A DNA stretch of 64,000 bases from Planococcus maritimus (GCF_001687625.2 NZ_CP016538.2:654001-718000); one strand, 5' to 3'; numbered from the stretch's first letter, positions 8,149 through 17,304 are shown. The notes: a model not told the origin generated them from the letters alone. Program-made: numbers and translations.

Positions 8149-9381
8149 ATGGAATATATGTATCTCTTGATTGCGGCAATCGTAGTGATAGCAGGGGGCG
8201 CCTTTATTTACTTCAAAAAGAATAAAGACGCATCCATTCAAATAGAAGAAACGCCTAGTGAAAGCGTGGAAGAAGAGCTTGAAATTGAGGAGCCTGAGCC
8301 GGAAGACGACGATAGCCATTTGAACCCGGTCGTGACCGAAGTGGAGGATGCGGAACTCGTTAAGAGCGGCTACAAGCGAATCGAGATTCCGGCGAATATG
8401 ATTCCTGTGATCGCTGAGACCTTAAAAGACGGAGCGGTGATTTTCCACCAAAGCCGGACCTTCCGCGTAGAGTTCAGCCCGGAAGTGGTCAAGGGCTTGA
8501 AGGATAAGAGCATGACGCTGATTGAGCGGGTCAACGGCAAGGGTTATGTGCCGGCAGTGAAAAAAGACGGCGTGAAAGGGATATACGAGCAGGCGGTGTT
8601 GGTGAAACGGGTGAATCCCGCGCTTGTTGCGCATGCGAGCATGAGCTTGTTGACGACCGTGGTCGGCCAGCAGCAACTCATGGAAATTCAAAGTTCTTTG
8701 AAGAGCATGGAGAAAAAACTCGAGACGCTCATCCAACACCGTGAACACGATTTCGCCGGGAAAATCGACGCGCGTTTTGGCTATTTCAAAGAAGTCATCG
8801 AACGCTTCCGGAGAAACGGAATCACGCTCGGCGGCGTGGAAGACGCGGAAATCGAAGGCTTTTACACAGCGACGCTACAAGATTTGAAAGTGCTGACAAA
8901 AGATTTGAAAGCCATCGTCGCAGACGTGGAAGGGTTAAAAGAGCACGAAACGCTGCGCAAATGGGGAGACGCCCCGGTGAAAAAGGAGTACGAACAACTT
9001 ATCGGACGCTTTAACGCCAAGCAGGAATTATTGCTGTTGAATGTGCAGTTTATCCAGGAATGCTACGAGCCGTATCTGCGGACCATCCGGAATTACGAAG
9101 AAGCCGACGTGAAATCGCAGACTTTGGCAGAAATCGTGGCGGAGAATCATGCGTTGATTCAAGGCATTGAAGAAAAAGTGAAAAGCATTGAAGAAAATTA
9201 TAAAGTGAAGATCAACTTCGGCCTCAAGGCGTTGAAGTACCGCAATTTGGAGAGTTTGAAAGAACTGGCACCTGTGAAGATTGACCAGCAGCAGAAAGAA
9301 GAACAGGAAATTCCGTCTGAAGTGTTGGTTGAAGTTACAGAGGATGATCAGGCTTATGCGTATGTGCCGCGGAGAAAGTGA
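8149..9381 (+). CDS. Membrane-anchored coiled-coil protein of unknown function
   Basis: The start at 8149 (MEYMYLLIAAIVVIAGG) is preferred because AATGAGG lies 8 bp upstream; an ATG 30 bp earlier has none. The 410-residue product has one N-terminal membrane span (about 4-22), an acidic linker (about 30-60, rich in Glu/Asp), a beta-rich segment (IPANMIPVIAETLKDGAVIFHQSRTFRVEF), and long helices with heptad-like spacing through about residue 370. I do not recognise a family. The topology (short outside or anchor, large cytosolic helical domain) resembles scaffold proteins, but no function can be assigned. A 22-bp repeat starts 7 bp after its stop codon. Confidence 0.7.
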   Translation: MEYMYLLIAAIVVIAGGAFIYFKKNKDASIQIEETPSESVEEELEIEEPEPEDDDSHLNPVVTEVEDAELVKSGYKRIEIPANMIPVIAETLKDGAVIFHQSRTFRVEFSPEVVKGLKDKSMTLIERVNGKGYVPAVKKDGVKGIYEQAVLVKRVNPALVAHASMSLLTTVVGQQQLMEIQSSLKSMEKKLETLIQHREHDFAGKIDARFGYFKEVIERFRRNGITLGGVEDAEIEGFYTATLQDLKVLTKDLKAIVADVEGLKEHETLRKWGDAPVKKEYEQLIGRFNAKQELLLLNVQFIQECYEPYLRTIRNYEEADVKSQTLAEIVAENHALIQGIEEKVKSIEENYKVKINFGLKALKYRNLESLKELAPVKIDQQQKEEQEIPSEVLVEVTEDDQAYAYVPRRK

Positions 9382-9388
9382 AAGTGAA

Positions 9389-9475
9389 TGTCCCTGTGCA
9401 CCACACAATTCTGCGGACAAGAACATTGATGTATAGGGGTTTGTGTTGTGTAGCGTCCCTGTGTAAGACACAATT
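9389..9475 (+). repeat. Paired 22-bp repeat, 65-bp spacing
   Basis: Two direct copies of the 22-bp repeat start at 9389 and 9454. The 43-bp spacer contains GGGTTT at spacer position 27, as in other pairs. The first copy begins 7 bp after the stop of the upstream gene and is oriented with it; the second ends a few bases before the terminator stem. Confidence 0.9.
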
Positions 9476-9481
9476 CATCGC

Positions 9482-9541
9482 AAAAAACACCCTCTATTGA
9501 GCGATTGGCATTTGTCGCCGCTCAATGGAGGGTGTTTTTTC
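9482..9541. terminator. Bidirectional intrinsic terminator
   Basis: A 17-bp stem (ACACCCTCTATTGAGCG with its complement, one mismatch) is flanked by A and T runs on both sides. It serves the convergent coiled-coil and amidase genes. Confidence 0.9.
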
Positions 9542-9554
9542 GTGTCTATAAAAT

Positions 9555-11012
9555 TCAGTACGACTCCAAATCCGGCACAATCCGTTTCTGCGTCGCTTGC
9601 TCGTAAGAATATGCCAGTTCAATCAATCGAGCTTCGCTGAATGCCTGTGCGCTGAACGTCACACCGACCGGATGGCCATCTGCTATGTAGCCGGCTGGCA
9701 CGGTAATCGACGGGTAGCCGGCTTTTGCCGGCATCGCTGCGCCGCGGTTGTTTTGGAACAATAATGCGTCGAGCTGATGCTGCTTCACGACAAGATCGAT
9801 GCCTTCTGAAGTAGAAGAACGAAAGTCGATTTCGCGGTGCTCCAAATACGTCGCGTCGTTCGGGTCGTCACTTAGCGATTGGGCTTTGTCCAAGACAGCT
9901 TGGCCGAATTTCATGCGGCGCTCGGGGTCTTGCTTGTTGAAGTCGATGACGTCTGCTAGTGATTTAACCGGCACGTCTTCAGGTGTAGTGGCGAGATAGT
10001 CGTTAACGCCGCGCTTGAATTCATACCATAACACGTCCGATTCAAAATCTTTTTGTGGAATCGTCAGTTCAACGATGGTAGCGCCGAGTGCTTTGATTTG
10101 CTCGATGGCTGCATCCATAATGGCACGTTCTTCCGGTGCTTCATTGTTTAAAAACGCGAGATCGACGCCGATGCGGGCGCCTTTCAAACCGTCTGCTTTG
10201 AGATGCGGCGTGTAGTCGGTGAGTGCTTGGCCTTCGCTCTTCAGTGTTGCCGGATCTTGTTCGTCGACGCCAGTCATCGCGCCGAGCAAGATGGCCGCAT
10301 CCGTCACAGTGCGTGCCATTGGTCCAGCAGTATCCTGGCTTTCAGAAATCGGGATGATGCGCGAGCGGCTGATGAGCCCGACGGTTGGCTTGATGCCGAC
10401 GATGGAATTAGCACTGGATGGGCTGAGGATCGAGCCTGAGGTTTCCGTGCCGACACCGACCACTGCGAAGTTCGACGCAATTGCAGCACCCGTCCCAGAA
10501 CTTGAGCCGCCGACATCTTCTGCTTCAAAAACATCGATGCCGTACGGATTTTTCACTTGGCCGGCGAGCGAGCTATAGCCGCTCGGGCCGTCTTGCGACA
10601 TGAAATACGCCCATTCGCTCAAATTTACTTTGCCGAGGATGATGGCGCCGGCATCGCGCAGTTGCTTTGCCACGAACGCATCTTCATTCGCGAAATTGTG
10701 TTCAAGCGCGATGGCACCGGCAGTCGTCGGCATCGGGTCTTTTGTTTCGATATTGTCTTTCAGCAATACAGGGATGCCGTAAAGCGGACCTTGCCCGTCT
10801 TGTCCTCGTTTTTCGTCCAGCTCGGCTGCGATTGCCAAGGCGTCTGGATTGATCGCCCGGACGGAATTGATTTTCGGGCCGTTTTGGTCGTAGGCTTCGA
10901 TTCGGTCGAGGTAGGCTTGGACCAATTCGACAGAGGTCAGTTTTTGTTCGCGGAATGCTTGTTGGATATCTTCGATTGTTGCTTCGATCAGTTTGAAAGT
11001 GCTTGTTTCCAT
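9555..11012 (-). CDS. Amidase signature family hydrolase
   Basis: This 485-residue protein of the GatA/amidase signature family hydrolyses a carboxamide. The catalytic Ser-cisSer-Lys set is visible: Lys85 in LLKDN, the GGSSSGTGAA loop at 168-177, and Ser194 in ETSGSILSPS. The start at 11012 has GAGGAG upstream; a GTG 15 bp earlier overlaps that site and is rejected. It is not beside gatC or gatB, so a role in tRNA-Gln formation is unlikely; a stand-alone amidase is the better reading. Substrate unknown. A five-copy repeat cluster lies upstream of its start. Confidence 0.9.
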   Translation of the reverse strand: METSTFKLIEATIEDIQQAFREQKLTSVELVQAYLDRIEAYDQNGPKINSVRAINPDALAIAAELDEKRGQDGQGPLYGIPVLLKDNIETKDPMPTTAGAIALEHNFANEDAFVAKQLRDAGAIILGKVNLSEWAYFMSQDGPSGYSSLAGQVKNPYGIDVFEAEDVGGSSSGTGAAIASNFAVVGVGTETSGSILSPSSANSIVGIKPTVGLISRSRIIPISESQDTAGPMARTVTDAAILLGAMTGVDEQDPATLKSEGQALTDYTPHLKADGLKGARIGVDLAFLNNEAPEERAIMDAAIEQIKALGATIVELTIPQKDFESDVLWYEFKRGVNDYLATTPEDVPVKSLADVIDFNKQDPERRMKFGQAVLDKAQSLSDDPNDATYLEHREIDFRSSTSEGIDLVVKQHQLDALLFQNNRGAAMPAKAGYPSITVPAGYIADGHPVGVTFSAQAFSEARLIELAYSYEQATQKRIVPDLESY

Positions 11013-11090
11013 ATGTAGGCTCCTCACTGGTTTGGTGTATCTTCTTTAATTGTACATGAATTCCTAATTTTGCATAAAGTTTTGCCTATG

Positions 11091-11347
11091 TGTCCCTGTG
11101 CGCGACACAATTCTAGAGTTGAGAAGCTTGGTGTAGCAGGGTTTTTAGGCTGTGGCGTCCCTGTGCGCGACACAATTCTAGAGTTGAGAAGCTTGGTGTA
11201 GCAGGGTTTTTAGGCTGTGGCGTCCCTGTGCGCCACACAATTCGGCGGATTTTTCGCGTATGTCCCTGTGCAAGACACAATTTCAGGGGTGTAAACCCTG
11301 TTGTATCAAGGTTCTCGTGTAGCGATGTCCCTGTGCGCCACACAATT
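11091..11347 (+). repeat. Cluster of five 22-bp repeats
   Basis: Copies start at 11091, 11156, 11221, 11261 and 11326, giving steps of 65, 65, 40 and 65 bp. The first two 65-bp units (11092-11156 and 11157-11221) are an exact tandem duplication, including the spacer, so it is recent. The cluster fills most of the 486-bp gap between the divergent amidase and M14 peptidase genes. Confidence 0.92.
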
Positions 11348-11498
11348 AATTCTTTTTTAGTCGCGAAAGGAATATTTCATTAACTGGAATAAAGTCCTAT
11401 TTTTAATAATTACTCCTTTTGGCTACTTCGGATTGCGAAATATTCTGTTATATTGGGATCTGGTAATAAAAATTACAAGGTGAAGGGATGTTGAGTAG

Positions 11499-14252
11499 AT
11501 GAAAAAAGTTTTTGCAGGATGGCTCTCGGTAGTGCTGGTATTGTCAGCGTTTGTGCCGCCAATGGCCGCAAATGAAACGGGGGCAAGCTCCACTGAACAA
11601 GCGACTGCGCTTGAAGTGAGCCGTTCGGTCTTTTCATTGACCGAAGCGCGCACTGTTGAAGTGTCGGCTGATTTGGGCGAAGGGGTCGATTTGGAAGATG
11701 TCGAATTCCAGTTTGGCGGAAAGCCGTTGTCTGAATGGCAGCAATGGACCCAAGGCCAAAGCTACAATGGCGACCCGTTCATCACCGTCGTGGAAGAACC
11801 TTCTTTTGTAGAAGGCACGAACAAAATCACCGCAGTGCTGGAATTCGGTTTGCTGTACGGGACGGATGATTTGTCCAACCGCACGATCCGCACGCAATAC
11901 CAGCAATTTATCGGCGATTATGAACTGGCGCTGGTTGATGCGGCAAGCGGTGACAAAGCGGCAGCGACCGTCGAATTGAATGTCTACGATGAGTTCAAGT
12001 TTTACGATGAATTAAAACCGGCGATCGATGATATTTTCGAAGCCGCTGAACAAGATGCGGACAACGATCGTTACCTGGAGTATCAGACCGTCGGCAAAAC
12101 GGTGGAAGGGCGCGATATTCATTTCGTCATTTTGGCTCGAGATGAAGCAGCAGTCGATCAGTATTTGAATGAAACTTTACCGACTGCACTCGAAGATCCG
12201 GAAAGTTTAATTGAAAAACTTGAGAACGATACGATGGGCGATTACCAAGTGCCGATCTGGTTCAATAATATCCACCCGGATGAAGTGGAAGGCGTGGATG
12301 TGCAAGTTGAATTGTTGGAGAAATTCGCTTTGGAAGACGAAGTGAAATTCATGAATACAGACGGCGACACGGAATTTGAAGAGAATTTGAACGTCGACGA
12401 AGTGCTCGACGATGCGATTTTCCTTTATATGTTCACGAGCAACCCGGACGGCAGAGCGGCCAACACGCGCGCGAATGCCGAGGGTTTTGACTTGAACCGC
12501 GACAATGCGTACCAGACGCAAGTGGAAACGCAGCAAGTGAATGAAGTGCTCTCAAAATGGACACCGTTATCGTTTGTGGATTTCCACGGTTATGTGGACG
12601 GCTTCTTAATCGAACCGGCAACACCGCCGCATAACCCGAACTTTGAATACGATTTATTGATCGACAATATGATGGAACAAGCGAATGCCATGGGCAATGC
12701 CGGTATCGCGAATTCAGAGCTGACGTCTTATTTCATTGCCAAAGACGGCTATGGTTCTGGTTGGGATGATATGACGCCAGCTTATACGGCGATTTATGCG
12801 ATGCTTCATGGTTCGCTCGGCCATACGATCGAAGTGCCGACGCTGAGCCAGGACGGCTATAATGCGTTAGTCGGCAGTGGCCTAGGTGCGGCGAATTATG
12901 TGCATGACAATAAAGACCAATTGTATAAAGAGCAATTGGAGATTTTCAAGCGCGGCGTGGACGGGGAAGATAACCGTGCCGTCGATGAATATTACGTCAA
13001 TGCGGCAGGTGAAGTGATCGGCCGCGACCGCGGGGATAATGAAAACTTCTTCCCTGATTATTACGTGATTCCAACAGATGACAAGAATCAGAAGAATGCG
13101 TTGGAAGCGTATAATATGGCGGATTATTTGATTCGCAATGGCGTGGAAGTGGAGAAGACCGTGAAACCTGTCGAGGTGGACGGTGTGACCTATCCGAAAG
13201 GCACATTCATCGTGCCGATGGACCAGGCGAAACGCGGCTTGGCGAATGCCATGCTTTATGAAGGCGATGACGTATCTGATTGGGATGCGATGTATGACCC
13301 GATCGTCGTTAATTTCTCTGACTTGAGAGGTTTTGATCTGGAAGAAGTTCGTGTTGAAAATGCATTTGATGGAAAGACTCAGGAACTTGAAGAAGCGATT
13401 GTTCCGACAAGTACCGTAAAAGGCAACCCGCCGAAACAAATTTTGGAGAACTCCACGAACGATGCGATCCGTGTCGTTAACGCGTTGCTTGCTGATGGCA
13501 AGACGGTGGAAGTGCTGACAGAGAGTAAAGGAAAAGCGGAAGCCGGAGATTTCGTCGTCGCAACGAACGATCTTCGCGCGTATGCGGATGATTATTATTT
13601 TGAAACGCAAGTATTCGGCAACGGCAAAAATGCGGACACCGAATTATTGGAGCAGCCGAGTGTTGCAGCAACCGGTTCTGCGCAGTTGAACTTCTCGTTG
13701 CGTCAGCTTGGCTTTGAACTGACGGACGCTGCAGGAGCGGATGTCATCGTCAGCGATGGCGGTTCATTCGACGCAGCACAAGTGACCGGCAAAACTTTTG
13801 TCGGAATCGGTGCACCTGCGTTAAACGCAGTCAGTAAGAGTGGATTGCTTCCAGGCTTTGCGTATACGAGCACGGGAAGCAGACACGAAGGACTCGTGAA
13901 AGCAGACGTCGCGGAACATCCGTTGACGGCTGGGTACGAAGAACAAGAAAACCTTTATGTCACAACCGGTTCGTGGATCTCAGGCGTTCCTGAAGGCGCA
14001 GAAGTTCTTGCAAGCTTCCAGAACAGAGACGATTTCTATCTCGCCGGCTGGTGGCCTGGCTATGAACAAGCACAAGGCCAAACGATGGCGATTACGGCTG
14101 AGCAGGGAGAGACGACATTTAATTTGTTTGCCAACTCTCTCGCGTTCCGTGCCCATACCGAACACAGCTACCGCTTCATTGCGAATTCGATTTATGATGC
14201 AGTGAGTGTTGAAGCTGAGATTGTGGAGAAAGGGAAAGGGAAGAAGAAGTAG
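11499..14252 (+). CDS. Secreted M14 family zinc carboxypeptidase
   Basis: This 917-residue exoenzyme starts with a Sec signal peptide (MKKVFAGWLSVVLVLSAFVPPMAA, cleavage likely after residue 24). The peptidase M14 domain spans roughly 195-480: zinc ligands His259 and Glu262 in NIHPDE, His363 in DFHGY, and a candidate catalytic Glu445 in TIEVP. The next ~440 residues are beta-rich and end in a lysine-rich tail (EKGKGKKK), which may hold the protein at the wall by charge. No LPXTG motif is present. It is monocistronic, closed by a strong terminator, and a repeat pair begins 7 bp after the stop. Confidence 0.88.
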   Translation: MKKVFAGWLSVVLVLSAFVPPMAANETGASSTEQATALEVSRSVFSLTEARTVEVSADLGEGVDLEDVEFQFGGKPLSEWQQWTQGQSYNGDPFITVVEEPSFVEGTNKITAVLEFGLLYGTDDLSNRTIRTQYQQFIGDYELALVDAASGDKAAATVELNVYDEFKFYDELKPAIDDIFEAAEQDADNDRYLEYQTVGKTVEGRDIHFVILARDEAAVDQYLNETLPTALEDPESLIEKLENDTMGDYQVPIWFNNIHPDEVEGVDVQVELLEKFALEDEVKFMNTDGDTEFEENLNVDEVLDDAIFLYMFTSNPDGRAANTRANAEGFDLNRDNAYQTQVETQQVNEVLSKWTPLSFVDFHGYVDGFLIEPATPPHNPNFEYDLLIDNMMEQANAMGNAGIANSELTSYFIAKDGYGSGWDDMTPAYTAIYAMLHGSLGHTIEVPTLSQDGYNALVGSGLGAANYVHDNKDQLYKEQLEIFKRGVDGEDNRAVDEYYVNAAGEVIGRDRGDNENFFPDYYVIPTDDKNQKNALEAYNMADYLIRNGVEVEKTVKPVEVDGVTYPKGTFIVPMDQAKRGLANAMLYEGDDVSDWDAMYDPIVVNFSDLRGFDLEEVRVENAFDGKTQELEEAIVPTSTVKGNPPKQILENSTNDAIRVVNALLADGKTVEVLTESKGKAEAGDFVVATNDLRAYADDYYFETQVFGNGKNADTELLEQPSVAATGSAQLNFSLRQLGFELTDAAGADVIVSDGGSFDAAQVTGKTFVGIGAPALNAVSKSGLLPGFAYTSTGSRHEGLVKADVAEHPLTAGYEEQENLYVTTGSWISGVPEGAEVLASFQNRDDFYLAGWWPGYEQAQGQTMAITAEQGETTFNLFANSLAFRAHTEHSYRFIANSIYDAVSVEAEIVEKGKGKKK

Positions 14253-14259
14253 TAGTGCG

Positions 14260-14346
14260 TGTCCCTGTGCACCACACAATTCTCCGGGCAAGAACCTTGA
14301 GGTAGCAGCGTTTGTGTGACGCGACGTCCCTGTGCAAGAAACAATT
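14260..14346 (+). repeat. Paired 22-bp repeat, 65-bp spacing
   Basis: Copies start at 14260 and 14325, 7 bp after the M14 peptidase stop codon and in the same orientation. The second copy ends 3 bp before the terminator stem, so the pair would lie in the 3' untranslated part of that mRNA. Confidence 0.9.
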
Positions 14347-14349
14347 CGG

Positions 14350-14386
14350 GATCCGCTCCATTCGACAATGGAGCGGATCTCTTTTT
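14350..14386 (+). terminator. Intrinsic terminator of the M14 peptidase gene
   Basis: A 13-bp perfect stem (GATCCGCTCCATT / AATGGAGCGGATC) with a 4-base loop is followed by CTTTTT. Confidence 0.9.
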
Positions 14387-14476
14387 ATTCCCCCAAAAAA
14401 TTTCGGAAGCCGAATGATTTGAATTCGCATATATGTAAGAGTAATCTGAAAATAAACTTGAGAGGAGTGGAATCGA

Positions 14477-15319
14477 ATGGCAAAAGCAATTCCAGAAATG
14501 ACATTAAATGACGGCACGACCTTGCCGGTGACAGGGCTCGGTACATACGGACTGTGGGGCAATGCTGGGGCTAACGCCGTCAGCAGCGGTATCAATGCTG
14601 GATACCGCTTAATCGATACGGCGTATAATTACGAAAACGAAGGCGCGGTCGGAGAAGGCATTCGGCGCAGCGGTATTCCGCGCGACGAGCTATGGGTGAC
14701 CTCCAAGCTGCCGGGGCGCTACCACACATACGAAAAAGCCTTGGTCGCGATTCAGGAATCCCTTTACCGCGCGCAACTGGATTATTTCGACTTGTATTTG
14801 ATTCATTGGCCACTGCCCAATCAAGACACCTACGTGGAAGCGTGGCAAGCTTTGATTGACGCGCAGAAGTGGGGACTCGTCCGCTCGATCGGCGTCAGCA
14901 ATTTCCTGCCTGAGCACTTAGAGCGCATCATCAAAGAAACGGGTGTAACACCGAGCGTGAACCAAGTGGAGTTGCATCCGTTTTTCAATCAGGCGCATCA
15001 GCGCAAAGCGCATACCGAGCACCACATCCAAACGCAGTCATGGAGCCCAATCGCGAGGGCGGAGGATATCTTGACGAATGATACCGTTCGCCAGATTGCG
15101 GCAGCCCATCACAAAACGGTCCCGCAAGTGGTGCTGCGCTGGCAATATCAAATCGGCTCGGTGTCGATTCCGCGTTCCACATCGCCCGAGCGCCAGCGCG
15201 AAAACCTGGCCATTTTCGATTTCGAATTAAGCGACAGCGAAATGGCGGCGATTTCGGAATTGTCCCGCCCAAATGGCCGGTTGTTTGATATGGATCCGGC
15301 TACTCATGAGGAGTTTTGA
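14477..15319 (+). CDS. Aldo/keto reductase
   Basis: This 280-residue TIM-barrel AKR has the catalytic tetrad Asp47, Tyr52, Lys77 and His110. The family signatures are GYRLIDTAYNYENEGAVGEGI, LIHWP and GVSNF. It should reduce aldehydes or ketones with NADPH in the cytosol; the best-known Bacillales relatives act on glyoxal-type or diketo substrates, but the exact substrate is not readable. GAGAGGAG precedes the ATG. The stop codon TGA is followed immediately by a 22-bp repeat. Confidence 0.92.
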   Translation: MAKAIPEMTLNDGTTLPVTGLGTYGLWGNAGANAVSSGINAGYRLIDTAYNYENEGAVGEGIRRSGIPRDELWVTSKLPGRYHTYEKALVAIQESLYRAQLDYFDLYLIHWPLPNQDTYVEAWQALIDAQKWGLVRSIGVSNFLPEHLERIIKETGVTPSVNQVELHPFFNQAHQRKAHTEHHIQTQSWSPIARAEDILTNDTVRQIAAAHHKTVPQVVLRWQYQIGSVSIPRSTSPERQRENLAIFDFELSDSEMAAISELSRPNGRLFDMDPATHEEF

Positions 15320-15406
15320 TGTCCCTGTGCAAGATACAATTCGAGTGTCCAGTTAACTGTGTTGAAAGGGATCTGGTGAAAAAATGCCCCTGTGCGAGAC
15401 ACAATT
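15320..15406 (+). repeat. Paired 22-bp repeat, 65-bp spacing
   Basis: Copies start at 15320 (the very next base after the aldo/keto reductase stop) and 15385. The second copy ends at 15406 and the terminator stem starts at 15407. The spacer core is poorly conserved here. Confidence 0.88.
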
Positions 15407-15452
15407 AAAGACACATCCGCTGCAAAAGCTAGCGGATGTGTCTTTGTTTTTT
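15407..15452. terminator. Bidirectional terminator between convergent genes
   Basis: A perfect 15-bp stem (AAAGACACATCCGCT / AGCGGATGTGTCTTT) is followed by T-rich sequence. It reaches into the stop codon of the convergent MFS gene. Confidence 0.88.
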
Positions 15453-16638
15453 ATTCATCAGAACGAATTGTGTGGGAATTGTGTGCTGCACAGGGACGGG
15501 GTCTACTCGTCTGCGTAGAGACAGGCTGAGCATTCATTTTAATGAAGATAAACAACAAGCCAATCACCGCGAATGACAGGAAGGCGATCGGATAAGACAT
15601 GCCATCGATCAAGGCGCCTGCCGCGATGGAGCCGAGCGATTGCCCGACGCCGAGCGAGAAGAACGACAAGCTGACGCCGACAGAAGGTGTATCCGGGAAA
15701 TGGCGCGTGCCCCAGACGATGAATAAGCCGGTCATGAATATGAATGAGATGCCGAACAAGATGGCCGACAAGTAGATGGCGGCTGCGTGCGGAATGACCA
15801 ATGTGATGAGAGAGGCGGTCGCGACCAACACGCCTAGGCGATAAGACCAGCCGAGCCCGATGCGTTGAATGATGGTCCCCGCGATGCCGCCGATGATGCC
15901 AGAGGCGCCCATGATGATCCAGAAGATGGTGCTTCCCGTTACAGAGAAATCGTGCACTTCGGTCAAGTAGCTGCGTGAAAAGGTCCAGTAGATGGAGGAA
16001 CTGAAGCCGATGCCGATTGCAGCGATAATCATGAAACGCACTTGGCCGAGCATGCTGAGTGTAAACTGTTTGCCAGTAGATTCTTCCGGCTGTTCTTTGG
16101 CGCGTTCAATCGTCCGAGCGTTCCACCAGAAGGTCAAGAAAGCGAGTAGCGCGAACAGTACATAGCCCCAGCGCCACTGTTCGGCAAATGCCAATGCGAC
16201 AGGCCCGCTCGCGACGACTCCGACGCTCGTGCCGGTGTTGATCCACGTATTGCCTTTGTCGCGCTCACGGCTCTCAAGCGATTGTGCGACGACTTGGCTG
16301 AATGCGGGTGACACCCAGCCGCTGCCGAGCCCCGCAACAAATGCGCTGATGGCGAGCGTGTAGAATCCTTGAGAGGCCGCCATTCCGAGCATGCCGATAA
16401 CAGCGGTAGCCCCTGAATACAATACGACGTGACGGGCGCTCATTTTATGAATGAACATAGCCGCTGTCACCAAGGCCAGTGTGTAGGCAGCATACGCCAC
16501 CGAACCGATCAATCCCGACTGGCTTTCAGATAAGTTTAAGGTGCTGCTGATTTCCGGCAAGAACAAGCCGAAGCTGTATCTGGCGAACGCATAGGTGACG
16601 CCGATCATGGCGATGCCAGGCAAAACGATTTTCCACAT
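15451..16638 (-). CDS. YbfB/YjiJ-type MFS transporter
   Basis: This 395-residue carrier has 12 hydrophobic segments and the YbfB-like start (GIAMIGVTYAFARYSFGLFLPEIS). The last ~15 residues (RPCAAHNSHTIRSDE) are encoded by a 22-bp repeat and its partial duplication, so the natural C-terminus seems to have been replaced or extended. It is transcribed with or next to the TetR gene upstream, and two copies of the TetR palindrome lie before its start, so it is probably a repressed efflux pump. Substrate unknown. Confidence 0.85.
   Translation of the reverse strand: MWKIVLPGIAMIGVTYAFARYSFGLFLPEISSTLNLSESQSGLIGSVAYAAYTLALVTAAMFIHKMSARHVVLYSGATAVIGMLGMAASQGFYTLAISAFVAGLGSGWVSPAFSQVVAQSLESRERDKGNTWINTGTSVGVVASGPVALAFAEQWRWGYVLFALLAFLTFWWNARTIERAKEQPEESTGKQFTLSMLGQVRFMIIAAIGIGFSSSIYWTFSRSYLTEVHDFSVTGSTIFWIIMGASGIIGGIAGTIIQRIGLGWSYRLGVLVATASLITLVIPHAAAIYLSAILFGISFIFMTGLFIVWGTRHFPDTPSVGVSLSFFSLGVGQSLGSIAAGALIDGMSYPIAFLSFAVIGLLFIFIKMNAQPVSTQTSRPRPCAAHNSHTIRSDE
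15477..15498 (-). repeat. 22-bp repeat inside the 3' end of the MFS gene
   Basis: A single copy is read on the minus strand and co-oriented with the gene it sits in. It is preceded at 15465-15476 by a 12-bp partial duplicate (AATTGTGTGGG), a pattern repeated exactly next to the copy at 25981. Confidence 0.85.
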
Positions 16639-16660
16639 GATTATTCACTCCTTTTATTAT

Positions 16661-16678
16661 ATAGAACGGTCATTCTAT
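16661..16678. promoter_or_regulatory. TetR-type operator upstream of the MFS gene
   Basis: The palindrome ATAGAACGGTCATTCTAT, with arms ATAGAA/TTCTAT, lies 23 bp before the MFS start. The same ACGGTCA centre recurs at 16714 and 17305. Confidence 0.75.
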
Positions 16679-16713
16679 TTTGATGGTAAAAATTTTTAGC
16701 TTTAGTTTTATAG

Positions 16714-16729
16714 ATAGAACGGTCACTAT
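16714..16729. promoter_or_regulatory. Second TetR-type operator half-conserved copy
   Basis: ATAGAACGGTCACTAT shares the left arm and centre with the operator at 16661 but has a weaker right arm. It sits between the TetR and MFS genes. Confidence 0.6.
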
Positions 16730-16764
16730 ACTTTCGCGGTAAAAAAAGTAAGCGATCCGCTTAC

Positions 16765-17283
16765 TTATAAATGTTGCACCAGGGCCATCAAGCCATCTTC
16801 GACTTCATCCAATGGAGAAAATTCGGCTAAGGAAACGGCTCCTTCAAAGAGCAACGATAAGCGAATCGCTTCAGTAGGTGTCAGCCCGTTCGATAGGAAC
16901 AATTGCTGAGTGTCTTCTTTATGGTTTGTCACGAGTTGGACAATCGGATGAGTGGGCTCGCTCATGAATTCTTCTTTGGCGCGCAAAAACATACAGCCAT
17001 TAGAAGCGGTATCCTTTAGCCAATTCAAATGGCCAGTAGCGAAACGTTCAGCGATTGTGCCGCTTGTCTGTTGTTTGCCTTGTTCTAAATAATCCATATA
17101 GACTTGCGATCTGCGGGTCAAGATTTCCAAGATCAATTCGTCTTTTGATTTAAAGTGATTGTACAAAGTCATCAGCGCTACGTCCGCTTCTTGAACAATC
17201 GCCTTCAAGCCAATGGCGTGAAAGCCGTGCTGGTAAAACAGCTGTTCTGCCGCCGCCAATAAATCTTCTTTTTTCGTGCTCAT
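16765..17283 (-). CDS. TetR family transcriptional repressor
   Basis: The ~172-residue protein has an N-terminal helix-turn-helix (GFHAIGLKAIVQEADVALMTLYNHFKSKDELI, residues ~20-52) and a helical ligand domain with a TetR_C-like region. GGAGG touches an ATG at 17292, so the ATG 9 bp later (17283) is the better start. The operator-like palindrome at 17305-17326 lies just upstream, and two more precede the MFS gene downstream. This fits autorepression and drug- or metabolite-inducible control of the pump. Confidence 0.88.
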   Translation of the reverse strand: MSTKKEDLLAAAEQLFYQHGFHAIGLKAIVQEADVALMTLYNHFKSKDELILEILTRRSQVYMDYLEQGKQQTSGTIAERFATGHLNWLKDTASNGCMFLRAKEEFMSEPTHPIVQLVTNHKEDTQQLFLSNGLTPTEAIRLSLLFEGAVSLAEFSPLDEVEDGLMALVQHL

Positions 17284-17304
17284 GGTCTCCATCCTCCAAT
17301 GGGT

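Noticed and set aside
11091-11347. Five regularly spaced repeats that resemble a small CRISPR array
   Set aside because: Spacers are partly identical or share a core, the repeat is only 22 bp, the unit is dispersed over 45 kb on both strands, and no cas gene is in the window.
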